From Litorilinea aerophila (GTDB taxonomy: Bacteria; Chloroflexota; Anaerolineae; Caldilineales; Caldilineaceae): a stretch of DNA of 64,000 bases. The DNA lies in assembly GCF_006569185.2 (NCBI RefSeq), contig NZ_VIGC02000007.1, forward strand, positions 62,001 through 126,000. The letters run 5' to 3'. The notes under the pieces are model-generated. The model was given only the letters and a program-made list of their open reading frames with translations. It was not told where the DNA came from and searched no databases. Position numbers and translations under genes: made by a program. Within the stretch, counting starts at the first letter, position 1. Each line of letters begins with the position of its first letter. Below are positions 9,315 through 17,023 of the stretch, piece by piece.

Positions 9315-10502
9315 CTACCCCGGCGGCTGCACAGGCAGGGTAAAATAAAATGTCGACCCCCGGCCCGGCGTGGAGGTGGCCCAGATGCGCCCGCCGTGGC
9401 GTTCCACCACCTTCCGGCAGATGGCCAGGCCGACCCCGGTGCCCGGATAGGTCTCCCGGTCATGGAGCCGTTGAAAGATGGCAAAGATACGATCCAGGTG
9501 TTCGGCTGCTACACCGATGCCGTTGTCGGTCACTGAGAAGAGCCACTCGTCCCCCTGTCGCTGAACCCCAATGTGGATGCGCGGGGCATCTTCACCCCGG
9601 TACTGGATGGCATTGGCGATCAGATTTTCAAAGAGGACCAGGAGTTGGGAGATGTCGCCCGTGATGGTGGGCAGGGGGGCGTGGGTGATTACCGCTCCAC
9701 TTTCGGCGATGGGCTCCTGCAGTTGATCCAAAACATGCCGGAGCAGTTCCTCGCCCTCAACAGGCTGGAACAGCATCCCCCAGGTTCCCTCTCGGGTGTA
9801 GATCATCAGGTCATTGCTGAGCTGGTGCGCTGTCTGGGCTGCCTCGGTGACCCGCGCCAACACTTCCTCGATCAGGAGATCATGCTGTGGGTCCAGCCGC
9901 GCTTCCAGATGGCGCAGCTCATCCACGATGGCCCGCAGCGGCTTCTGCATCTCATAGGAGACCATATAGGCAAATTGCTCCAGCTCCGCATTGGAACGGG
10001 CCAGCGCCTCCTCGGCCTTCTTCCGCTCGGTGATGTCCCGGCTGATCCCCACCAGGCCGATGATCTCGCCCCGTTCGTTGCGCAGGGGAACCTTGGTGGT
10101 GAGAAGCCACTGCTGCTCTCCCGAGGGGGTGATGGTCTGTTCCTCCCGATTGATGAGGGGCTGGCCGCTCTGGATGATCGCCTGCTCGTCGGCATAGTAG
10201 CGCTCGGCCAATTCCCGGGGAAAGATGTCAAAGTCGGTCTTGCCGGCCACCTCTTCCTGGCTTCGGCCGCCCAACACCTGGAGATGGGCCCGGTTATTGA
10301 CCACAAAACGGCTTTCCCGGTCTTTAATAAAGATATAATCCGGCAGATGATCGATCAGGGTGCGCAGTTGGTGCCTCTCCCGGGCCAGTGCCTCCTGGGC
10401 CAGCTCAAGCTGCTGCTGGACCGCTTCCAGCTCTGCCACCCGCTGCCGGAGGGTCGCCACCTCAGCCCGCAGGGCGGCTTCGTCTGCTGAATGGTGTGCC
10501 AT
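9315..10502 (-). CDS. PAS-domain sensor histidine kinase lacking the phosphoacceptor His
   Basis: The 395-residue soluble protein begins with a coiled coil (residues 5-45), then a PAS domain (about 45-160, ending in the usual DITERKKAEEAL), then a dimerisation region, then a HATPase domain. The H-box should read S-H-D/E-L-x-x-P-L, but here it is VSYEMQKPLR: the His is replaced by Tyr183, codon TAT, one base from CAT. The ATP-binding N box (ENLIANAIQYRG), G1 (DNGIGV) and G2 (GTGVGLAICRK) look intact. It may therefore be a degenerate kinase that signals by binding, phosphorylates by another route, or has lost function. GAGGGAG precedes the ATG. No response regulator is adjacent. Confidence 0.85.
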   Translation of the reverse strand: MAHHSADEAALRAEVATLRQRVAELEAVQQQLELAQEALARERHQLRTLIDHLPDYIFIKDRESRFVVNNRAHLQVLGGRSQEEVAGKTDFDIFPRELAERYYADEQAIIQSGQPLINREEQTITPSGEQQWLLTTKVPLRNERGEIIGLVGISRDITERKKAEEALARSNAELEQFAYMVSYEMQKPLRAIVDELRHLEARLDPQHDLLIEEVLARVTEAAQTAHQLSNDLMIYTREGTWGMLFQPVEGEELLRHVLDQLQEPIAESGAVITHAPLPTITGDISQLLVLFENLIANAIQYRGEDAPRIHIGVQRQGDEWLFSVTDNGIGVAAEHLDRIFAIFQRLHDRETYPGTGVGLAICRKVVERHGGRIWATSTPGRGSTFYFTLPVQPPG

Positions 10503-10654
10503 CGCTCCCTCTCACTCTGACTCGCTCTGAAAAATCGCCGATCAACCGGCCCCAGAGCCCTCCGCCCCCACTGGTCAGATACCCGATTTCCTGCCCAAAA
10601 AAGTTTAAAGATGGGCACAGGGTTTGGGTGTCCCTCGATCTTGTAATAAACTAC

Positions 10655-10737
10655 TATGGCCTGGCGTAGATACCGCGGCAGAAATTCGACGGCCTTCCCT
10701 CTGGCGGAAACCCTCGGCGAATTCCTGCTGGGGTTTA
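10655..10737 (-). mobile_element. 83-bp MITE-like element, copy A
   Basis: This copy is in reverse orientation relative to copies C-F. It has the two internal arms GGCAGAAATTCG and GGCGAATTCCTGC (inverted), and a CTAC direct repeat on each side (10651-10654 and 10738-10741), which looks like a target-site duplication. It lies in the divergent gap between the histidine kinase and the second oxidoreductase. Confidence 0.8.
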
Positions 10738-10787
10738 CTACTGTATCAGGCGCTCGTATGGTTGTCAACGCCTGAAAAAATGGTCGT

Positions 10788-10826
10788 TTTGTGCACCATT
10801 TTGTTTGTGCACTCTTGTTTGTGCAC
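10788..10826 (+). promoter_or_regulatory. Three direct repeats of TTTGTGCAC upstream of the oxidoreductase
   Basis: TTTGTGCAC occurs at 10788-10796, 10804-10812 and 10818-10826, spaced 16 and 14 bp apart, each with the palindromic core GTGCAC. The cluster lies about 90 bp before a promoter (10915-10944) for the gene at 10992. This could be a multi-site activator or repressor region; the binding protein is unknown. Confidence 0.35.
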
Positions 10827-10914
10827 CATTTGGTCCAGGTATTGCCTCCAGCGCTATTCTGCCTCTGCCGGCACGGCGTCGCTTCTGTTTCTCCTTGCCA
10901 TTTTGTCGACCGTT

Positions 10915-10944
10915 TTGATCGATTGTTGCGGTACAGGCGATAAT
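10915..10944 (+). promoter_or_regulatory. Possible promoter of the second oxidoreductase
   Basis: TTGATC (10915-10920) and GATAAT (10939-10944) are 18 bp apart, and the gene starts 47 bases after the -10 box. Match and distance are reasonable but not decisive. Confidence 0.4.
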
Positions 10945-10991
10945 CTTTCCCATTCAAGCCAGCACCATCCCAGTCAAGGAGTCAAAGGCTT

Positions 10992-12038
10992 ATGGACGTG
11001 GTGAGAGTCGGTATCGTGGGTATGGGCATCGGCCGCCCCAACGCCCTGGGCATTGCCCGCAACCCTCGAGGTCGGGTGGTCGCCCTCTGCGATTTGTTGG
11101 AAGAGCGCATGCAGGAGTTCGCTCAAGAGCTGCCTGAGCCGGTGAAATTCTACACCGACTATGAGGCCATGTGCCGCGACCCGGAAATCGATGCCGTCTT
11201 CGTGGGCACGCCGAACCAGTACCACGTGCCGGTTGCCCTGGCCGCCATTCGCCACGGCAAGCATGTCCTGGTCACCAAACCCCTGGCCGACTCGGTGGAG
11301 GCCGCCAGGGAGCTGGTGGAGGCGGCGGAAGCCTCGGGCCTGGTCAACATGATGTCCCTCTCCACCCGCTTCTCCGAGGAGGTCCAATACCTGGGCGATC
11401 TGCAGCGCCAGGGGATGTTGGGGGAAGTCTACTATGCCCGGGCCCGCAGCGTACGCCGGCGGGGCATCCCGGCCTGGAGCCTGGGCTTCATCCAGGCCGG
11501 CGGGGGCGCCTTCCGCGACATGGGCGTGCACGTGCTGGATTCTGTCTGGTGGCTGCTGGGCATGCCCCGGCCCATCTCGGTGAGTGGCGTGGCGGGCGCC
11601 CGCTTTGGCCCCCGAGGGCAGGGCTACTTCGGCCGCTTCATCCAGCCGCCCGAGGAGCTGGCCCGCCAATACGCGGCCGACGACTACGCCGGCGGGTTCA
11701 TCCGCTTCGAGAACGACATCGGCCTGCAGGTGGAGAGCTTCTGGGCCTCCCACCAGCCTGGGGACCTCCAGATCGAGCTTTTCGGCACCGAGGCCGGCGC
11801 CCGGCTGCGTCCCCTGACCCTCTATCGCACGGTCAACGGCGTCGACCAGGATATCGCCGTCACCCTCTCTGGCAAGCCCCGGGAAGCCGTCTGGGAGGTC
11901 ATTGCCGATCACTTTATCCGTTGCATCCTGGATGGGACGCCCTGTGCCGCTCCCCTGCGCCACGGGCTTGTGGTCCAGGAAATGATGGAGGCACTGCTGG
12001 AAAGTGCCCGAACTGGTGCGGAGGTACGCCTGGCCTGA
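10992..12038 (+). CDS. Gfo/Idh/MocA family oxidoreductase
   Basis: This 348-residue protein is a predicted NAD(P)-dependent dehydrogenase of sugars or related polyols. It starts with a dinucleotide-binding region (VGIVGMGIGRPNALG) and has TKP in place of the usual EKP (HVLVTKPLAD). GAGDIR-type C-terminal sheet residues follow, and length is normal. AAGGAG lies about 10 bases before the ATG. It is only distantly similar to the oxidoreductase at 8102 and lacks the cysteine cluster. The next gene, a membrane histidine kinase, follows closely and may be cotranscribed. The substrate cannot be assigned. Confidence 0.85.
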   Translation: MDVVRVGIVGMGIGRPNALGIARNPRGRVVALCDLLEERMQEFAQELPEPVKFYTDYEAMCRDPEIDAVFVGTPNQYHVPVALAAIRHGKHVLVTKPLADSVEAARELVEAAEASGLVNMMSLSTRFSEEVQYLGDLQRQGMLGEVYYARARSVRRRGIPAWSLGFIQAGGGAFRDMGVHVLDSVWWLLGMPRPISVSGVAGARFGPRGQGYFGRFIQPPEELARQYAADDYAGGFIRFENDIGLQVESFWASHQPGDLQIELFGTEAGARLRPLTLYRTVNGVDQDIAVTLSGKPREAVWEVIADHFIRCILDGTPCAAPLRHGLVVQEMMEALLESARTGAEVRLA

Positions 12039-12087
12039 TGTGCAGGAGCCAGAGGTACCTCCGCTGTTGAAGGCCATTGCCGGACCC

Positions 12088-14466
12088 ATGGGTAGAACTT
12101 CTTTCACCGACTTCTGGCGCTGGTTCACATCGCCGTTTCAATGGATCCAGGGGGTTGGGCAGCGACACCAGGCCCGCTTTTTCACAGAACTTTCCCTGGG
12201 CATGATCGTGTTCGGGCTGTTGTTCCTCCTGATCCAGGCGATGGTCGCTCCGCCGCCGCCGTGGCACGCGACCCAGGTCCGGCTGATGTTGGGGGCCCTT
12301 GTGATCAACCTCTTCCTCTATCTCTTCAGCAGTACCCGCCATCAGAATTTGGCGGCGGGTGCGGCGATTGCCCTGGCTTCGGCGGTGCCCTTCCTGGTCG
12401 CCTGGCCCCTCAGCCAGCCCTATCAGGTGGCTGCCCTCTACTTCCTGGTTCTGCCGGTGGTCTTCAGCAGCATCTTCTACCGTAGCCTGGTGGCCATCGC
12501 CGTGGCCAGCGCCAACATGGCCGGTGTGCTGGCCCTGGCCTGGCTGCTGCCGGGCGCCCTCCGGGCTCAGGTTCTGACAGGACCGTTGCTCTTTCTGGCG
12601 CTCTCCGTCCCCTTTGTGCTGGTGGCCGCCCGCTACTACCGCCACATGGAGCTGTACCATGTGCGACAGATCGAGGGGCATGAGGCCCATCTGCGCCGGG
12701 CCGTGGCCGACACCCGCTCTCGCCTCAAGGAGCAGACCATCCTGCGCCGGGCCAGCACCATCGTCTCCACCACCCTGGAGCTGGAGGAGGTACTCCGGCT
12801 GATTGCGGAGCAGATGGGCTTCGCCATGGATGCCTCCAGCGTGCGCCTCTATCCCCTGCAGCCCGGTCCCACCGGCGACGCCCCACCGGCCGACTATTTC
12901 AGCGACCGGGCCACGCCAGCAGAGCGGACCGTGCCGGCCGACGCTGCCACCCTGGAGCCGCTGCTGGCCGAGGCCGCCGGGCTGCTGGAAACCCAGGAAG
13001 TCCTCACCCTGGCCAGGGAGCAGTCCGGGCTCACCGACCTGCAACGAGCCTATCTTCAGCACCACGATCTGGCCGTGGCCATGGTCCTGCCCATCCGTTT
13101 GGATGGAACCCTCATCGCCCTGGCCATTATCGGAGACAGCCGCCCCCGGCGGGATTTTAGTCGGGAGGATCTGGGGCTGGGCCTGAGCCTGGCCCAACTG
13201 GCCGCAGTGGCCATCCGCAACGCCCGCCTTTATCGCCAGGCCCAGCAGGAAATCGCAGAGCGAAAGCAGGCAGAATCTCAGCTGCGCAAGGTGGCCAGCG
13301 AGTTGGAGCAGCAGACCCGCATGTTGGATACGGTCTTCGCCTCCACGCCCGACCACTACTACGTGCTGGATCGGTCCGGTCACTTCCTGTACGTCAACCC
13401 ACCTGTGCTGCGTTTTTTGCGACGCCAGGCCGAGGAGGTGTTGGGCAAGAGCTGGCGGGACCTGGGGTTCCCGGCCGCGGCCTGCGAGGTGTTTGAGCGC
13501 CAGATGGCCCAGGCCCTGGCCCAGGAGACGGCCATCGCCGGCGAGCTCCAGTACGACTTTCGGGACCGGGCGTACTGGGTGGAGTCGATTTTCATCCCCG
13601 TGCAGGGGGAGCAAGGAACGGCCCAGACGGTGGTGGCGGCCATGCGGGACATCAGCGAGCGCAAGCGGAGCGAAGAGCTCCTCCGCCAGGCCCACAAGAT
13701 GGAGAGCCTGGGCATCATGGCCAGTGGCATCGCCCACGACTTCAACAACCTGCTGGCGGCCGTCCTGGGCCAGAACAGCCTGGCCCTGATGAAGCTCTCC
13801 CAGGAGGAGCCGGCCCGCGCCCATGTGGAGAAAGCCAACCGCGCCGCCGAACAGGCCGCCCGGCTGACCCAGCAGATGCTGGCCTACTCCGGTCGTGGCT
13901 CCTTCTCCCTCAGCGTGTTGGACCTGAACGGGTTGATCCGCCAGCACAGCAGTACCTTTCAGGCCGCCCTGCCCCCCCAGGCAAAGCTGGAGATGGACCT
14001 GGCCCCCGATCTGCCGCCCATCCACGCCGATGCCACCCAGATTCAACAGCTCCTCATGAACCTGATCCTGAACGCCGGCGAGGCCATCGGCCAGGAGCAC
14101 GGCCGGGTGGCCGTGCGGACCCGCACGGTGGCCCTCCAGGCCGGCGAATTGCCCCATCCACTCTACGCGGGGGAAAATCTGGCCCCGGGCCAGTATGTGC
14201 GGCTCACCGTGGAGGACGACGGCTGTGGCATGGACGCCGAAACCCTGACCCGCATCTTCGACCCCTTTTTCACCACCAAGTTCACCGGCCGTGGGCTGGG
14301 CCTGGCCGTGGTCCTGGGCATCGTCCAGGGGCACCAGGCCGGCATCCAGGTCCACAGCGAGGTCGGGGTGGGCACCACGTTCCACATCTACTTCACGGTG
14401 GCGGACGAAATACCCGGATACCTGCGCAGCTTCCTGGATCCGGAAGACCACCGGGGAGACACATAA
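12088..14466 (+). CDS. Membrane sensor histidine kinase with GAF and PAS domains
   Basis: This is a sensor that should autophosphorylate and pass phosphate to a response regulator encoded elsewhere. From the ATG at 12088 it is 792 residues: about six membrane segments (residues 30-195), a coiled coil, a GAF domain (about 225-395), a PAS domain (about 425-540), a dimerisation domain with intact H-box GIAHDFNNLL (His550), and a HATPase domain with LMNLILNAGEAIG, DDGCGMD and GRGLGLAVV. The H-box type is that of NtrB-like kinases. An upstream in-frame GTG at 12004 would overlap the previous gene by 35 bp and is less likely. No receiver domain is present. Confidence 0.87.
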   Translation: MGRTSFTDFWRWFTSPFQWIQGVGQRHQARFFTELSLGMIVFGLLFLLIQAMVAPPPPWHATQVRLMLGALVINLFLYLFSSTRHQNLAAGAAIALASAVPFLVAWPLSQPYQVAALYFLVLPVVFSSIFYRSLVAIAVASANMAGVLALAWLLPGALRAQVLTGPLLFLALSVPFVLVAARYYRHMELYHVRQIEGHEAHLRRAVADTRSRLKEQTILRRASTIVSTTLELEEVLRLIAEQMGFAMDASSVRLYPLQPGPTGDAPPADYFSDRATPAERTVPADAATLEPLLAEAAGLLETQEVLTLAREQSGLTDLQRAYLQHHDLAVAMVLPIRLDGTLIALAIIGDSRPRRDFSREDLGLGLSLAQLAAVAIRNARLYRQAQQEIAERKQAESQLRKVASELEQQTRMLDTVFASTPDHYYVLDRSGHFLYVNPPVLRFLRRQAEEVLGKSWRDLGFPAAACEVFERQMAQALAQETAIAGELQYDFRDRAYWVESIFIPVQGEQGTAQTVVAAMRDISERKRSEELLRQAHKMESLGIMASGIAHDFNNLLAAVLGQNSLALMKLSQEEPARAHVEKANRAAEQAARLTQQMLAYSGRGSFSLSVLDLNGLIRQHSSTFQAALPPQAKLEMDLAPDLPPIHADATQIQQLLMNLILNAGEAIGQEHGRVAVRTRTVALQAGELPHPLYAGENLAPGQYVRLTVEDDGCGMDAETLTRIFDPFFTTKFTGRGLGLAVVLGIVQGHQAGIQVHSEVGVGTTFHIYFTVADEIPGYLRSFLDPEDHRGDT

Positions 14467-14617
14467 GAACGCCCGTCTCTCCAGCCTGGATGCCGCCACG
14501 GCTTGTCCCCAATTCCTGCAGATCCTGGATCTTGTGCTAGATTGGAGGAAGTCTCCTCCCGTTCCTCGGGTGGGTGCGCCCCCAGGAGCGGAGGATGGAG
14601 TTTGCGTTAGGGACATC

Positions 14618-15376
14618 ATGAACTGGCAGAATTTTCATCAGGTGCGGCAAGCGTTGGGTCGCCCCCTGATCATTGCCCATCGAGGGGTGCCCCACCGGGA
14701 CCCAGAAAACTCTCTGCGGGGCTTTGCCCGGGCTCTGGCCGAAGGGGCGGACGTGCTGGAGACCGACCTGCGCGTCACCCGGGACGGCGCCATTGTGCTG
14801 ATCCATGACGCCACCCTGGAGCGCACCACCGACGGCCGCGGCCAGGTGAGCATGCATACCCTGGCCGAGCTCAAGCGCCTGCGCCTGCGGGAACGGGATG
14901 GTCGCCCCGGCGATCAGACCATCCCCACGCTGCTGGAATTGCTGGCCATGACCCAGGCCCAGACGCCCCTGCTGCTGGAGCTCAAGGCGCCCCTCTTCCT
15001 GGCCCGGACCTTTGCCCGGAAGCTGGTGGAGATCCTGGCTGCCTACCGCGCCCTGGATCGGGTGGCCCTGGTCTCCTTTCGGCCAGAGCTGGTCCGTAGC
15101 GTCAAGGCCGTCTGCCCGTCCATCCCAGCCGGCCACATCACCCTGACCGACTGGCGCCCTCGGGGAGGGGCCGAGCTCTATGGTCCCTACTGGCCACTGC
15201 TTTATGTCAATCCCTGGTACGTGGCGCAGGCCCATCGCCGGGGGGCCCTGGTTGCGCCCCTGGATCCTGCCCCTCTGCCCAGGCTGGGCCACTACCTGCG
15301 CCTGGGGGTGGACGCCCTGCTGGCCGATGATCCGGCGGCTGTGCGCCAGGCCCTGGGGCGCTGTCTGTCGGCGTGA
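14618..15376 (+). CDS. Glycerophosphodiester phosphodiesterase
   Basis: The enzyme hydrolyses glycerophosphodiesters to glycerol-3-phosphate and an alcohol, using a TIM-barrel fold with a metal ion. The 252-residue protein shows the signature IIAHRG (His21, Arg22), PENSL, the metal ligands in LETDLRVTRDG and the second catalytic His in LIHDATLERTTDG. The ATG at 14618 is chosen because it directly precedes the conserved barrel start; the longer open frame upstream runs into the kinase gene. There is no signal peptide, so it acts in the cytoplasm, probably recycling lipid head groups. The methyltransferase at 15408 follows 31 bases later. Confidence 0.88.
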   Translation: MNWQNFHQVRQALGRPLIIAHRGVPHRDPENSLRGFARALAEGADVLETDLRVTRDGAIVLIHDATLERTTDGRGQVSMHTLAELKRLRLRERDGRPGDQTIPTLLELLAMTQAQTPLLLELKAPLFLARTFARKLVEILAAYRALDRVALVSFRPELVRSVKAVCPSIPAGHITLTDWRPRGGAELYGPYWPLLYVNPWYVAQAHRRGALVAPLDPAPLPRLGHYLRLGVDALLADDPAAVRQALGRCLSA

Positions 15377-15407
15377 TGATGCGATCACCAAGTTGTTTGA
15401 GGAGCAC

Positions 15408-16130
15408 ATGAAGAAGCCATCCGTTGAGCCGATTTTGCCGCCGCCGGCCGAGAAGCCGCGCTACGTCAACCGGATGTTCGCCCGCATCGCCCACAGCTAT
15501 GACCTGATGAACCGGCTCATGTCGGCCGGCCAGGATCAGCGCTGGCGCCGGAAGTTGGTGGAGCTCTGCGATCTGCCCCCCCGGGGCCGCCTGTTGGATG
15601 TGGGAACCGGAACCGGCGACATTGCCTACACGGCCCTGGCGCGCATGCCGGGCATCCAGGCCGTGGGCACCGATTTCACCTATGAGATGATGGCCGTGGG
15701 CCAGGCCAAGGCGCACGGCCGCTCCCTGCCCTTTGTGCAGGCCGACACCCTGGCCCTGCCCTTCCCCGACAACACCTTCGACGCAGTGGTCAGCGGTTTC
15801 CTGCTGCGCAACGTGGTGGACCGGGTGGGGGCGCTGCGGGAGCAGGCGCGGGTTACCCGGCCGGGCGGCCGGGTGGTCTGCCTGGAGACCACGCCGCCTT
15901 CCCATACCATCCTGGGGCCGTTGTTTCAGTTTTACTTTTTCAAGGTGGTGCCCGTGATCGGCGGCCTGGTCAGCGGCGATCGGGATGCCTACGCCTACCT
16001 GCCCCATAGCACCCTGGAATTCCCAGAGCCTTCTGTGCTGGCCCACCTGATGGAAAAGGCCGGCCTGCGGCACGTCTTTTACGAGGAGCTCATGTTCGGT
16101 ACGGTGGCGATCCATGTGGGAACCAAGTAG
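15408..16130 (+). CDS. menG: UbiE/MenG-type demethylmenaquinone C-methyltransferase
   Basis: This is a predicted SAM-dependent methyltransferase for the last step of menaquinone synthesis. The 240-residue protein shows the N-terminal UbiE signature (VNRMFARIAHSYDLMNRLMS), the SAM site LLDVGTGTGD, and the second family signature around GFLLRNVVD followed by RPGGRVVCLE. GAGGAG lies just before the ATG, with a short 3-base spacer. An in-frame TTG five codons upstream is possible. Menaquinone rather than ubiquinone is inferred from the likely phylum. A neighbouring methyltransferase follows at 16154. Confidence 0.8.
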   Translation: MKKPSVEPILPPPAEKPRYVNRMFARIAHSYDLMNRLMSAGQDQRWRRKLVELCDLPPRGRLLDVGTGTGDIAYTALARMPGIQAVGTDFTYEMMAVGQAKAHGRSLPFVQADTLALPFPDNTFDAVVSGFLLRNVVDRVGALREQARVTRPGGRVVCLETTPPSHTILGPLFQFYFFKVVPVIGGLVSGDRDAYAYLPHSTLEFPEPSVLAHLMEKAGLRHVFYEELMFGTVAIHVGTK

Positions 16131-16153
16131 CCTGGGGAGGCGTTGAGACGTAC

Positions 16154-16954
16154 ATGATACAGGACTTTCCGGAGACGTCCGGGCGCGCCGATGATCTGGC
16201 TGCCCTGCGGGGCAACCCCAGCTTCGTCTGGCGGGCCGGCCAGGAGCGGCGGTTGGCCATGATCCGCCGCTGGGGCCGGCTGGAGGAAGGCCAGGTCGCG
16301 CGCATCCTGGTGGATGGCTGTGGCGTGGGGATGTATGTCCGGGCCCTGCTGCCCTATGCCCGGGAGGTTCACGGGGTGGACATCGAGCCGAACTACCTGC
16401 GCCAGGCTGCACAGGCGGTTCCCCAGGCCCATCTGCAGCTGGCTGCCTGTGAACACCTGCCCTACGCCGACGCCAGTTTCGACCTGGTGCTGAGCCATGA
16501 GGTATTGGAACACGTGCAGGACGACCGCCAGGCCGTCGCCGAGATGGTGCGGGTCCTGCGTCCAGGTGGCCGGGCCCTTATCTTTGTGCCCAACCGTCTC
16601 TACCCCTTCGAGACCCATGGCCACTACTGGCGGGGGCGCTACCACTTCGGCAACACCCCCTTGATCAACTACCTGCCCGACCTCCTGCGCAATCGTCTGG
16701 CGCCCCATGTACGGGCCTATACGCCTTGGGGGCTGCGCATGCTCTTCATCGGCCAGCCGGTTCGGATCCTGCATCACACCCAGATCTTCCCGGGCTATGA
16801 TAACATAGTGGCCCGGCGACCCGCCCTGGGTCGCTGGCTGCGCAGGCTGACCTACGCCCTGGAGCAGACGCGCCTGACCCTGCTGGGGTTGAGCCATTTT
16901 TTGGTGGTGGAGCGGTGTAGAGACGCACAGCCTGTCGAGATGTACAGTCTGTAG
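16154..16954 (+). CDS. Class I SAM-dependent methyltransferase
   Basis: The 266-residue protein has the class I SAM-binding motif ILVDGCGVGMYV near residue 48, the acidic loop VHGVDIEPNYL and the post-motif SHEVLEHVQDD, like Methyltransf_11 proteins. The substrate is unknown. A purine-rich GGGAGG precedes the start. The final codons (about the last 13 residues) are encoded by a 17-bp tandem repeat (16916-16982), and the stop codon lies inside the third unit, so the natural C-terminus may once have been different. Confidence 0.8.
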   Translation: MIQDFPETSGRADDLAALRGNPSFVWRAGQERRLAMIRRWGRLEEGQVARILVDGCGVGMYVRALLPYAREVHGVDIEPNYLRQAAQAVPQAHLQLAACEHLPYADASFDLVLSHEVLEHVQDDRQAVAEMVRVLRPGGRALIFVPNRLYPFETHGHYWRGRYHFGNTPLINYLPDLLRNRLAPHVRAYTPWGLRMLFIGQPVRILHHTQIFPGYDNIVARRPALGRWLRRLTYALEQTRLTLLGLSHFLVVERCRDAQPVEMYSL

Positions 16955-16982
16955 AGATGTACAGCCTGTGAGACGCACAGCC
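16916..16982 (+). repeat. Four tandem 17-bp repeats running out of the methyltransferase gene
   Basis: Units are TGTAGAGACGCACAGCC (16916-16932), TGTCGAGATGTACAGTC (16933-16949), TGTAGAGATGTACAGCC (16950-16966) and TGTGAGACGCACAGCC (16967-16982, one base short). The last unit is followed by GCGCGTCCCTAC, which nearly completes an inverted partner. Confidence 0.8.
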
Positions 16983-17023
16983 GCGCGTCCCTACCCGGAT
17001 TCGGAATTGGATGAGGTTCGTCT

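Noticed and set aside
11914-14619. A 901-codon open frame on the minus strand
   Set aside because: It is antisense to the membrane histidine kinase, has a composition of Gln, Gly and His without domains, and the sense frame has all kinase motifs.
16916-16982. A CRISPR array
   Set aside because: The 17-bp units are directly tandem without unique spacers, and no cas gene is present.
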